This document shows positions 21,475-30,742 of a DNA stretch of 64,000 nt, one piece after another. A program made the translations under genes and the position numbers. Source of the stretch: Brettanomyces bruxellensis (taxonomy: Eukaryota > Ascomycota > Pichiomycetes > Pichiales > Pichiaceae); the NCBI RefSeq assembly GCF_011074885.1, contig NC_054690.1, forward strand, positions 2,919,001 through 2,983,000, read 5' to 3'. Numbering within the stretch: the stretch's first letter is position 1; every line of letters starts with the position of its first letter. The notes beneath the pieces are model-generated. The model did not search any database. It worked only from the letters and a program-made list of their open reading frames with translations, and was not told the origin of the DNA.

Positions 21475-22402
21475 TTGATTACAAACTTCTTTAGATGTTT
21501 TAGGTTTTTCCTCCCTCAATGAATTTTTATCTCTATTGTCGTACTTAAATTAAAAATAACTTTACTTTTTCTACTTGCACACTAGAAGCGATTGCATTTG
21601 CATTATTATCGTTGATAGCCGTGTCTAGAAGCTTCCCGTCTTCTTTTATCCATTCAACAGGATGAACTTATGTGCACTTAATTTCTTTCATAATTTTTTG
21701 CATCTTTGTCTTTTTTTTAACCTTAAAAGCATGCAATGTATTTCTTAACAAGAACTTCAAATGTAATGAGCACCACGCTTAAAATTATAACACTAGATAT
21801 TGCTAGTAGATACTAAGCACATTTTAATTTCTATTTGAGGAGACCTTATTAATTCAAAAAAGCCCGACAGTTTCTAGATTAATTTATAATTCAATAAGAA
21901 TAAATTATACTTATTTTATCTAATCCAAGGAATATGGTGTTACACATTAAAGTACTGTATAAAGTCGTAGTTAAAAGTTTTATGTACACAGAATTTACAT
22001 CTTGGTTACACAAAAAATTAAACAGGTATGCTACTTTTCTTGACACGAGTGCACCAAATAAACAAAACAACAAATCAATTTCAAAAAAAATATGTAATTC
22101 AAATACTAGTTAGCGATGGGACTTCTGAGTAGTCATCGTTGATGAATTGAGAATCTGCGTGTTCGAATCCTTTTTGTTTCATTGTGTGTTCCTAATTTAA
22201 GAGTGGGTAAAAAAAAAGGGAAACGCGGACCCTAAAAGAGCAAAATGAAATATGTATTTACGCAAAACGTAATCGCGATAATCAATTTATCCTTTGCGAA
22301 AGACAATCACCAGCAAAACGTAGCTTGTCGATTGGTTAAGAGCTATTATATATTTGAAATAAAGAAGGAGTACATATTGAATTGAAATAAAGTCTTGTGG
22401 TT
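21475..22402. other. Intergenic between the ESL-type gene and ASK1
   Basis: 928 bp between genes in the same direction. No RNA gene: a TTCGAATCC string near 22160 cannot form a T arm. A homopolymer A run lies at 22210-22217 and TATA-like sequence at 22348. Nothing else recognised. Confidence 0.45.
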
Positions 22403-23701
22403 ATGTATACATTTAAAGAATCCTCAAGCAAACCAAGCACAACGCGACGGTCAACAATAACTCCTGCATCATTAGTTAATTATGAAAAGACAATTCAAGA
22501 AGAGGGAAAGGATGAGTCAAAAGATGAATCTCGCAGGCGATCTTTTTGCTACCATTTGGTAAATAACATGGAAGATCAGAAAAGACAAGACATTTTGGAC
22601 AAAGTTGATGAAGTTGAAAGAATGATAACACTATCATTACAGAATATAGACAAAAATTTAAACCGATGTGGGAAAACGTTGACTGAGAGGACAATTCCTG
22701 CATTAGAAAATTACAACAAAAATTGTACTCAGGTGCTTCTGAATGTGAATCATTTAAAGGAATTTTTCGAGAATGCAATAAATACAACAATTCTTACGGG
22801 TCCCGCAAGGATAAGCTCAAAGCCTGAGCATATGCTCGAAAATAGTAATGAATATTCTCATTCTTTTGGCGAGGGATCTGAAGGTACGGAATCTAACTTT
22901 TCTAACTTAGATACATCCAATATTTCTAACCCACTAATCCTAAATACACCGACAAGATCCCGTCGCAGCGATTTTGAGCTTGATCAACCTAGGGTGAAAG
23001 CAAGTAGCAATGCCAGCTACTCGGAATTTCCAGAAGAAATTGAACGGTTAGTGAATGACAATAATAGAACAGAGTCCTGTCACACAGTAAAAACACAATT
23101 TAAGGAGTCAGAACTGAATATTAATACAGATCAGGCTAGCGAAAGCTCATTGAAGAGGCATAATATAGATCACAAACAACATGATACGCCCAGAACGCCA
23201 AAGACAAACAATTGTACTTTTTCTAAAGTGGTGAAGAAGTATGAATCACCACCATGGGAGGAACCACCTGAACTAGAGTCAGAAAAACTGGTTTTGCCTG
23301 TTTATAAAAAAAGACATACGACCTTATCTAATCCAAGTTTAGGAGAAGAAACAAATCACCCTCAAACGCCAAATTTTAAGCTAGACTTTTCTAGGGCAAG
23401 AAAGGGTACAAAAATTGATGAGCCACATAATATTGGAGGTATATCGTCAACAGCAAAAAAAACACACTGGGACAGTTCTTCGTCAACCTTTGAGGAACCA
23501 CCCGAGATAACGGGGATGATTAATGGACCTGACGGCAAAAGCAATACCGTAGGGAATAAAGAAAATACAGATGAGGCACACAGGAGAGCATTTTCATTAG
23601 ATGACGCAGAGAAAGATGAGTTCCAAAGTCCACCATCTCTTTTGACAGAGAGACTTGACCACGAAGCAGAGAAAAAGACAGATTTATTGGACAGCTTTTA
23701 G
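22403..23701 (+). CDS. ASK1: DASH/Dam1 complex subunit Ask1
   Basis: 432 residues from the first ATG. The DASH/Dam1 ring couples kinetochores to spindle microtubules. The Ask1 N-terminal domain is recognisable from about residue 56: MEDQKRQDILDKVDEVERM, then an ITLSLQNIDKNLNRC segment and TLTERTIPALENY, followed by NHLKEFFENA. This matches the heptad-bearing Ask1 helix region (family form: LEQEITLxLQEIDxNxxxCHRxITxxIIPxV). The rest is disordered with repeated S/T-P and SPPWEEPPEL-type motifs (around 290-300 and 365-372), the expected Cdk1/Mps1 targets. An internal ATG at 22568 would start just before the conserved domain, so the first 55 residues may be untranslated. Confidence 0.82.
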   Translation: MYTFKESSSKPSTTRRSTITPASLVNYEKTIQEEGKDESKDESRRRSFCYHLVNNMEDQKRQDILDKVDEVERMITLSLQNIDKNLNRCGKTLTERTIPALENYNKNCTQVLLNVNHLKEFFENAINTTILTGPARISSKPEHMLENSNEYSHSFGEGSEGTESNFSNLDTSNISNPLILNTPTRSRRSDFELDQPRVKASSNASYSEFPEEIERLVNDNNRTESCHTVKTQFKESELNINTDQASESSLKRHNIDHKQHDTPRTPKTNNCTFSKVVKKYESPPWEEPPELESEKLVLPVYKKRHTTLSNPSLGEETNHPQTPNFKLDFSRARKGTKIDEPHNIGGISSTAKKTHWDSSSSTFEEPPEITGMINGPDGKSNTVGNKENTDEAHRRAFSLDDAEKDEFQSPPSLLTERLDHEAEKKTDLLDSF

Positions 23702-24392
23702 ATGACGCTTTAGTATACTCAGCAGTATGAATAAGAACATAAGCGGAAATATTCAGAATCACAACATTATATATATTAACTTGAATAAGTAGTGATTTAA
23801 TACAGAACTGCTCGACTTTCATGCATAGTTAAAACATAACGACAGAAGTGCTCCGCTAACAGCTACAACCGGTCCCACATATCAAATGCATTTTTAGACA
23901 CAAGTTTTGCGATCTTAATAATACCATAATTCATTACCATGAGTAGATCTTTTTCCTAAAAGTTTTACATTATTTATCTATATATTATTTGACCGTTGCT
24001 CACTCGTATGATCTTAATAATTGGGAAATGACAAATCTGAAACAGGCGCGCAGCTCACACATCTTGGTCTAGATTTTAATGATTTGGTCAATTGTACTAG
24101 ATGACATTTAACTCATCATTTTTTTTCTCTACAAATCTAATAGATGTTGACCTTTTTCGTTTAACCTTAATCCAATCAAGGACAACCTTATAGAATAGAG
24201 CTCTCTAATTAGTTTCAACTGCTTTTCACAAATTGCTTGATATTTTTACGCATATTTTTTTTCTCTGATCAACGTCGTCGCACTCCAGTCGTCGTATAGA
24301 CAAATATATTCAGAGAGAATCCGTGCGTGTTTAGAAACAGGGCCATTATCAGATATAATTAATAGGGTACTTTGTGCAGATGGGGCATTGTG
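23702..24392. other. Intergenic after ASK1
   Basis: 691 bp, AT-rich, without recognisable genes. It contains a GGCGCGC string near 24046 and a T7 run near 24119. Probably the ASK1 3' flank. Confidence 0.4.
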
Positions 24393-24785
24393 ATGACCAA
24401 ACATAGCTCCGGCACTTTGAATAACAGGAATCATGATTCAAACAAAATATCCGGCGAAAAGAGTTATAACAGGAAAACTAGATATCAACACACATATCAT
24501 TTAAGGACACTATTTACTACATCAAAACGACTTCATACGCTTTATGTTATAGCTTTGCTTTTGCTACTTGCTATTTGCCTGAGGACTAAACGTAAAGATA
24601 TTCTTATGAAAGGAAAACTGCGGTATCTAATAAAAAATGAAAGTCCATTTACTAATATACAGTCATCCGCACATATCTTTGGATCAATTGAGTCAGATCC
24701 TGTTGACAGATTCGTTCCTTTCAATAAAATCTCTTTATTGATTATAACTATACTTATTTTGGGCTTTGGAATACTTCTCAGCTAA
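24393..24785 (+). CDS. Small hypothetical membrane protein (doubtful)
   Basis: A 130-residue ATG-initiated frame with a basic N-terminus (about residues 1-45) and two hydrophobic segments: LYVIALLLLLAICL (about 50-63) and ISLLIITILILGFGILLS, which ends exactly at the C-terminus. This is the pattern of a small two-pass or tail-anchored protein. I recognise no family. The frame sits alone in a 1.8-kb gap between ASK1 and ERG3. It could be a real fast-evolving gene or a chance frame in AT-rich DNA, where T-rich codons give hydrophobic stretches. Confidence 0.35.
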   Translation: MTKHSSGTLNNRNHDSNKISGEKSYNRKTRYQHTYHLRTLFTTSKRLHTLYVIALLLLLAICLRTKRKDILMKGKLRYLIKNESPFTNIQSSAHIFGSIESDPVDRFVPFNKISLLIITILILGFGILLS

Positions 24786-25550
24786 TGGCTGCAAGTAAGT
24801 GCATCTAGAAGAATCTTGCAATTTTTACTCATATTCATATACCCGTATTTAGACAAAATGAGATCACAGAACTGTTAAACAGATTCGAAGCAATTACATT
24901 TTAGATTTGATGAAACTTTATAGTTAGAATATAGTTTATGATCACTATTTATTATGTTCAGATAGAAGTGTGTTTAATGACTATTAGATAAGTGAAACGA
25001 TTCAAATAAAACTAAATATTTGCTTTCTTTTCAGTGAACTCTACACATTTTCATTTTAGCCTTAATCTATTATTATTTGGCAAACGACTGCGTGGGTACA
25101 AATAATAATGTAATTACGACAAGTTACCAATTAGATTTTGCATGATAAAGAACAATTCTTTTTTAAATATGACAACGAAGGTAAAGCCTCTCGCAGTCCA
25201 TGAAACGTAACCAGACAACTATACCAGGCATAAACAAATAAATATAAAAAGAAGTAAGACAAGAAATTTAAATAATGAACACCTTCATTCCCACCCGTCT
25301 GAAGACGATCTTAATTTGATTCAGCTCTGCATACCTATCATGTACAGCAAAGGGAAGGGCACATAAAGCATGCAAAAGGCAAGCAAGAGACCGTAGAGTA
25401 AAAAACAAGAATTCATTTTTAAATGAAGACGATAACAAGCTCACCGAAGACTAATGTGACCACAAAACAAAATACGCACAAGTGTACCTTCGCAGAATAT
25501 GATTAATGCAAAGCCAAACAGAAGAAAGAAGGCAAACATAACAAAGACAC
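24786..25550. other. Intergenic, 3' of ERG3
   Basis: 765 bp between the doubtful small ORF and the ERG3 stop codon. AT-rich with no reading frame or structural RNA recognised. It would hold the ERG3 3' UTR. Confidence 0.45.
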
Positions 25551-26702
25551 TTAGTTAGTTTTAGTCTTGACTCCATTCAAACCCAGCTCTTCCTCAGTAC
25601 CATAAACTCTGTCATCTTTAGGTCCCTCAACTTCAAGCCTGATCTTATTCATCTCTTTAGCTTGCTTAGACCAACTATCTCCCTTTCTGGCACTCTTATC
25701 AAACAAATCAGCATCAGGCTTTCTGTAAGTACCACCAAGCCTGTCCCATAATGTGGTGAACTGACCATAATCATAATTGAAATAAAGGTGGTGAACAGTG
25801 TGACAAGCAGCACCATTTATAACCGGATCATTGGATAGATATTGACCATCATGAATCATAACGGTCCAGAAATTCACAAACGTGAACATAAATAGATAAA
25901 TAACTTTGTGTAGTGGGAAAAGGAATGGATACCAGTGATATGGTAGGGACTGGAAGTAGCCATCAACAGGGTTGAAAGCATGCGAAGCATATGGTGTACA
26001 CACAATCCATTTGTGGTGAGCCTTATGCAAAGCTTTATACACTCTTGGCCAGTGCAACCATCTGTGAATGAAATAAATACCGGCATCAGTAAACATAATA
26101 GAGGCTGGAATCTGGAATAAGAATGACTTCCATCCTCCCGTCTGCTCATTGATGTCATAATACAAGAAAGAATAGCCGTGCAATTCTGAAAGGAACCATG
26201 GAACAGTCAACAACACCATGACGGGAATAGCCTCACTGGCAAGCTTAATCTCCATTGACATTTGATTTTTCAAATAAAGGGGATGGTTAAAGTTACTCTT
26301 ATCATAAACAAATATGAAAGAAAAAGTTGCAACAGTGAAGTATAACAACCAGCCAAAAATAGACATCATCACAAACAACGATAATGTTTGCCTTATAATA
26401 CTAAATCTAGGCAAAAGAGACGCATAAGTGTAATCAGTTTCACCGAACCAATGATATGGCGCATTAAGTCCATAGATCAGTTTTGATGATGGTGTGTCGA
26501 TTAAACTCTTGCTTATAAGCTTGTGAAGTTTGGTCTTCTGAGTATATTCGATAGCAGTTTTCGTACCGTTATCAATAATCTCGGCCCACTGCTGGACGAA
26601 GGCTGGAGCCTCTGGCAGATTTTGTTCTAATGATTTCGGCAACCACTTAGCATACAGCTTATCCAAGAAAGCGTAATCCAAAACCTCCAAAACTAAATCC
26701 AT
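25551..26702 (-). CDS. ERG3: C-5 sterol desaturase
   Basis: 383 residues. An ER membrane di-iron enzyme that introduces the C5-C6 double bond in ergosterol synthesis (episterol to ergostatrienol). The fatty-acid hydroxylase superfamily histidine clusters are all present: HRWLHW, HKAHHKW and [15 protein letters not shown], with HAFNP between. Hydrophobic membrane segments occur at about residues 97-130, 155-172 and 265-285. The C-terminal [17 protein letters not shown] is typical of fungal Erg3. Its upstream region carries sterol-response-type motifs. Loss of this enzyme is a known azole-tolerance route in yeasts; the gene here appears intact. Confidence 0.97.
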   Translation of the reverse strand: MDLVLEVLDYAFLDKLYAKWLPKSLEQNLPEAPAFVQQWAEIIDNGTKTAIEYTQKTKLHKLISKSLIDTPSSKLIYGLNAPYHWFGETDYTYASLLPRFSIIRQTLSLFVMMSIFGWLLYFTVATFSFIFVYDKSNFNHPLYLKNQMSMEIKLASEAIPVMVLLTVPWFLSELHGYSFLYYDINEQTGGWKSFLFQIPASIMFTDAGIYFIHRWLHWPRVYKALHKAHHKWIVCTPYASHAFNPVDGYFQSLPYHWYPFLFPLHKVIYLFMFTFVNFWTVMIHDGQYLSNDPVINGAACHTVHHLYFNYDYGQFTTLWDRLGGTYRKPDADLFDKSARKGDSWSKQAKEMNKIRLEVEGPKDDRVYGTEEELGLNGVKTKTN

Positions 26703-26944
26703 TTTATTTCAATAAGTCTCTTGTGTATTTACTTCCTATATTTTATGAAAGCAAATTGTGGTAGAGTTCTAGAGATTGTGATAAGTTGTAAATTTATTTG
26801 ATGGAAATTAAGGTTTATAAATACTAGATGCAGTTCTAAATTCTCAGGCACTTAAAGTTTAATTGGCACGAGAAAAAAAAATTCACGCACAATTTGTATA
26901 GTGCTAAACGACCTACAGAACATAGTGTGATCCACGTTGCACAC

Positions 26945-26954
26945 CTCGTATAGC
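26945..26954 (+). promoter_or_regulatory. Candidate sterol response element (Upc2/Ecm22 type) for ERG3
   Basis: CTCGTATAGC contains the yeast SRE core TCGTATA (26946-26952) and nearly matches the extended site CTCGTATAAGC. It lies about 245 bp upstream of the ERG3 start codon, a normal promoter distance. The match is seen; function is inferred from the S. cerevisiae motif. Confidence 0.5.
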
Positions 26955-27892
26955 AACGAAAAATATTATCATGGCCTGACAAAAACAGACAATGCAAATG
27001 TTGGGGAAATAACTATTATGGAAACAGGGCTCGTAAAAACATAAATTTCTCCCACTTATTAAAGTTTCATTCTTCTATGCTTTATTTTCTTGAATTTTGG
27101 GAAATAGACAGCTGAATTACATATGAATAGATCTTTAGTCGCAGAATTTTTGAGTCGGATTTATACTGGAAAGTTAAACGGCGGAGCCCCTTTCTATTGC
27201 CAAGTAACAATGCCCGCAATTATATTTTAATGCATCCGATATACTGCCCGTCTCAAACCGTCAGGATATTTCATACTCGTTTAAAATAAAGTTATTTATA
27301 TCTTGCAATATTGTTGGAGTAGCTGATTATGATGTTGACAGTGAATAAATAAACAACACGCACACATGAGCTAACCAAACGAATGCCAACTTAAATTATG
27401 TGTAATTTTTGATATATCACGAATGAGGTTGACCAGTAAGATTTACCATATTTGTCTACTCCTTAGCTTTTTCCGAATATTTCCGAAAAAAATAAGGGTA
27501 AAAAAGTCTGTAAATCATAATAATTCCTCGTTACAATCCTTTCCAAAAGCCCAGAGGAAACGATGACAGATCAAGACTAGTCATACTAAAAAGCAGTATT
27601 TTGTATGCGTTCTTGTCGAGGTATAAATAAAATGAATACTCGATATAAATAATATAATTTTCCGATCCTTCAGATACAGAGATTCAACGGCCGATGATAT
27701 GCAAATTAGTAAGTGACGTAAAGTAAGCTAATTTGAGTGCAAGAATCGACCAACATTAGTGTAATTATCATCTCTATGCTAAAATACTTCACTAATGCAA
27801 TAAATACAAGTAATCATATTTTTTACGAATTTTGCAGAACATATTACCATCACACCAATATAAATCCAACGAAAAAAAGTATACAAAAGGAC

Positions 27893-27899
27893 TCGTATA
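27893..27899 (+). promoter_or_regulatory. Second TCGTATA motif in the ERG3 upstream region
   Basis: Exact 7-base SRE core, about 1.2 kb upstream of ERG3 and about 0.9 kb upstream of the thioesterase. A one-base variant (TCGTATG) follows near 27917. Weaker evidence than the proximal site, as a 7-mer occurs often by chance. Confidence 0.25.
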
Positions 27900-28452
27900 T
27901 CTAAGTATTATATGCTTCGTATGAAATGATACAAAAATTTTAACTACATTTTTATGTAGACCAGGTCAACAAGCCTCTTCTTCTTCATCTACCAATCTCT
28001 GAAATGCTGAGACCGAGCAAGCATAGCATGGATGGTTATTTATTTTTTAATTTTTTTTTCTTTCGTCGCGGCTCGGGAAGCCGATAATAAAATTTCCGAA
28101 TTGTATTTCCGTGATTGGCTTTTCGATTCCATACATTGCGGCGTGCCGATCGCGGCATTTATAACTGTAATTCATGTTGCTTTTCATGACTAGTTACAAA
28201 TTTTGCGTAACGGTAAAGAATACGTCCAGAATTCAGGAAACAATACTGATAGCAAGTTAAAAAAAATTAAGGCCCTGTTATTTTAACACTTATTTAACGA
28301 TAACTTTGTTTTCAAAGTTGCAATTCAAGTGCGGAAACTGTCCTTGCTTTCCATTAGCTCTTCTCCGAACAGGGAAAAGCTTTACAAATAAAATTCATTC
28401 GGCCCACCATTAATTAGTCGCTTGACCAATAACATTTTAATAACGTATCGTA

Positions 28453-28460
28453 TCACGTGA
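28453..28460 (+). promoter_or_regulatory. TCACGTGA palindrome (Cbf1-type E-box)
   Basis: Eight-base palindrome with core CACGTG (28454-28459), about 310-380 bp before the thioesterase start. It matches the Cbf1 preferred site TCACGTGA. Whether it serves the thioesterase is inference. Confidence 0.4.
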
Positions 28461-28769
28461 TGCATTATGTACTCTTGCAATCTTCTCCTTTCAAAATGAG
28501 AATAATTATTCAGATCCGATTGTCTCCCCTTAGTAATATATTTATTTCCACCGCAGGTCAATAAAGCAAAAAAAAAGACTATCCCATCTGTCCATGTAGC
28601 ATCATAAACTGGGACATGGATAGTAGTAGTTTCACAAAAGTAACAATAAAAATTATGGAAAGTTGGTTGTCCAGATGTATATATTTATATTTTTCGCATA
28701 TTCTATACATACTCGATTATAATTATTATCGTCATCATCATCTCTTTTCTTTCTTTTCTTTTTTCCTTT

Positions 28770-30398
28770 ATGATAAAAACAGAGAAAGTGCTTTGTATGC
28801 AACAAAACAAATACATTTGCATGAATGCAGGCATGTTTTTGAGAAAGCAGTTATGGATTACAAGGTCGCCATTTTCCGTTCTAAAATGCTACGTTCGACA
28901 CATATCTACTGCCTCTACAAGGTTTGATGCAGCTACTAAGTTTAACGAAGAGTCGCCAAACCCGGAAGATGCTGCAGATGCTACATCCACGGTTTTAACT
29001 GAGGCTGTAGATTTTCAGAAAAGAATACAATCGAAAAACAGATTAACTTGGTGGGAAATTCTTCGGAGGCGGTCAGAAAGAATTAGGAATGGTACCCACA
29101 GTGATTCTGATACTTTGAATGGTGTTAAAACTACTGCAATCACTCAGAAAACAAGAGGTGATTCATTTTCGTACATCTGCCTCCCATTCAAAGATGATCT
29201 ATTTTTGAGGGACTTTTATATCAATGCGCCGGGAAGACTTAGATTTGGACATTTATTTCAAGATTTGGATGGATTGGCGGGACGAGTGGCCGCCAGGCAC
29301 TGCATGCCTGCAGAGCCGATGAATGTTACTGCATCAATTGATAGAATATACGTCACAAAAAAGATTGATGAAATAAACAAATATAACTTTGTATTAGTGG
29401 GCTATGTCACATACACGGGCCACTCTTCAATGGAAATATGTATTAAGGGCTTCTCTTATACTGGGCTTATACCTAAAAAAATCACACCTGAAATTGTGAA
29501 TACGGATGCCGATAAATGCTTTATTTCTGCTAACTTTACTTTTGCCGCAAGAAATCCAATTACTCACAGGGCACATAACATCAATAAAATACTACCCACG
29601 ACGGAAAAGGAATGGGCAGACTACAAGAGAGCCGAATCGCACAACGCTGCAAAGAAACTACGTGCCAAATCAGAAAACCTAAACAAGGTTCCTCCTACAG
29701 GCAAAGAATCCCAGATGATTCATAACATGTATATGGCAGGAAAAGCTGTCAAAGCCTTAGATATCAAACCGGGAAATATTTCTTTTATGAGTGATACAAA
29801 GGTTTCAGCGACACAGATTCAACAGCCTCAGTATAGAAATAGGAATGGTTTCATATTCGGAGGATATTTGTTAAGACAAACGTTCGAATTAGCTTACTGT
29901 GCTGCTGGTGCCTTCTCACGAGCTGCACCGAGATTTGTATCTTTGGATAATACTACATTTAAGGCGCCAGTTCCAGTAGGATGTGTTCTTTTTATGGATG
30001 CTGAGGTTTGCTACACGGAACACGTTCATGAAAAAGGTGAAAATGCAGCATCAGCTGTAGAGCTTAGTTCCTTGATGCAAGATTATGATACTGCGGCAAA
30101 CCATGTTAGCAAGGACCTTCACGAATTAATTAGTTCTCCAGGAACTTTAATTCAAGTCAAAGTTGTTACTAAGACGAGATCATTAAGTGATGCTAGACAT
30201 TTTACTGAGAGTGGTAATTTTGTTTATTCTTTCTTTGTGCCAAGAGATGCTTCGGGAACATTTGATTCACCCGGCTATTCCTCTGTTATTCCTGTGAGTT
30301 ATGGCGAGATGATCGATTATGTAGAAGGCAGAAGAAGAGCGTACGAAACTGCGGATTACGCACAGCAACTCAAAATGAACGGGGAAATGGAGTATTAA
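28770..30398 (+). CDS. Mitochondrial acyl-CoA thioesterase, ACOT9/10-like
   Basis: 542 residues from the first ATG, with two hot-dog-fold thioesterase domains that hydrolyse acyl-CoA to free acid and CoA. Family landmarks are FINAPGRLRFGHLFQDLDGLAG-like sequence (INAPGRLRFGHLFQDLDG, about residues 151-168) in domain 1 and RNRNGFIFGGYLLRQTFELAY-like sequence (NRNGFIFGGYLLRQTFELA, about 362-380) in domain 2. A mitochondrial presequence (MFLRKQLWITRSPFSVLKCY, rich in R, K, S and aromatics) begins at the fourth ATG, 28833, so that is probably the real start; ATGs at 28770, 28797 and 28821 precede it. I recall no close S. cerevisiae counterpart, but the family is common in other yeasts and animals. 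Confidence 0.9.
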   Translation: MIKTEKVLCMQQNKYICMNAGMFLRKQLWITRSPFSVLKCYVRHISTASTRFDAATKFNEESPNPEDAADATSTVLTEAVDFQKRIQSKNRLTWWEILRRRSERIRNGTHSDSDTLNGVKTTAITQKTRGDSFSYICLPFKDDLFLRDFYINAPGRLRFGHLFQDLDGLAGRVAARHCMPAEPMNVTASIDRIYVTKKIDEINKYNFVLVGYVTYTGHSSMEICIKGFSYTGLIPKKITPEIVNTDADKCFISANFTFAARNPITHRAHNINKILPTTEKEWADYKRAESHNAAKKLRAKSENLNKVPPTGKESQMIHNMYMAGKAVKALDIKPGNISFMSDTKVSATQIQQPQYRNRNGFIFGGYLLRQTFELAYCAAGAFSRAAPRFVSLDNTTFKAPVPVGCVLFMDAEVCYTEHVHEKGENAASAVELSSLMQDYDTAANHVSKDLHELISSPGTLIQVKVVTKTRSLSDARHFTESGNFVYSFFVPRDASGTFDSPGYSSVIPVSYGEMIDYVEGRRRAYETADYAQQLKMNGEMEY

Positions 30399-30742
30399 AT
30401 GTTGAAAAGGACAAGGTGAATAAGCTTCGTCATAATATTGCTTTGGATGTAGCATTTTCTCTTTTTGATTTCTACTTTCTTACTTACAAATATAATATCA
30501 GGTCGACAACAAAAAAAATGCGTAAGAAGAAATTAACGCAATAACCAATCGTTATTGAAAGCATACATTTTAAATACTAGTGTTATACCCTTTTGCCACA
30601 AATATGTATATACATGCATATATTCATATATATATTTTTGTAGAATATCCGAAAATTGGGTGACTCGAACAAATATTATATTCAAATCTCTATAAGTCCC
30701 AATGCGTGGATTTCAATATTCCGAATAGTAACCAGATCACCA
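30399..30742. other. Convergent 3' region, thioesterase / AXL2
   Basis: 344 bp between converging genes; both 3' UTRs lie here. TA-rich (around 30602-30640). Nothing else seen. Confidence 0.5.

Larger units (their letters stand above)
26703..28769. promoter_or_regulatory. 2.1-kb divergent region, ERG3 / acyl-CoA thioesterase
   Basis: Long non-coding interval between two divergent genes. It has candidate sterol-response sites (listed separately), a TTTCCGAA doublet near 27473-27487, an inverted CGGCT (28069-28073) and AGCCG (28079-28083) with 5-bp spacing, and a TCACGTGA palindrome at 28453-28460. The ATG at 28616 opens a 103-codon frame overlapping the thioesterase start in another frame; it looks like chance. 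Confidence 0.5.

Noticed and set aside
22140..22180. TTCGAATCC string suggesting a tRNA T arm
   Set aside because: The flanking bases (GCGTG and CTTTT) do not pair, and no acceptor or D arm can be drawn.
28616..28927. 103-codon frame overlapping the thioesterase start
   Set aside because: It overlaps the conserved gene in another frame and is T-rich; more likely a chance frame or upstream ORF.
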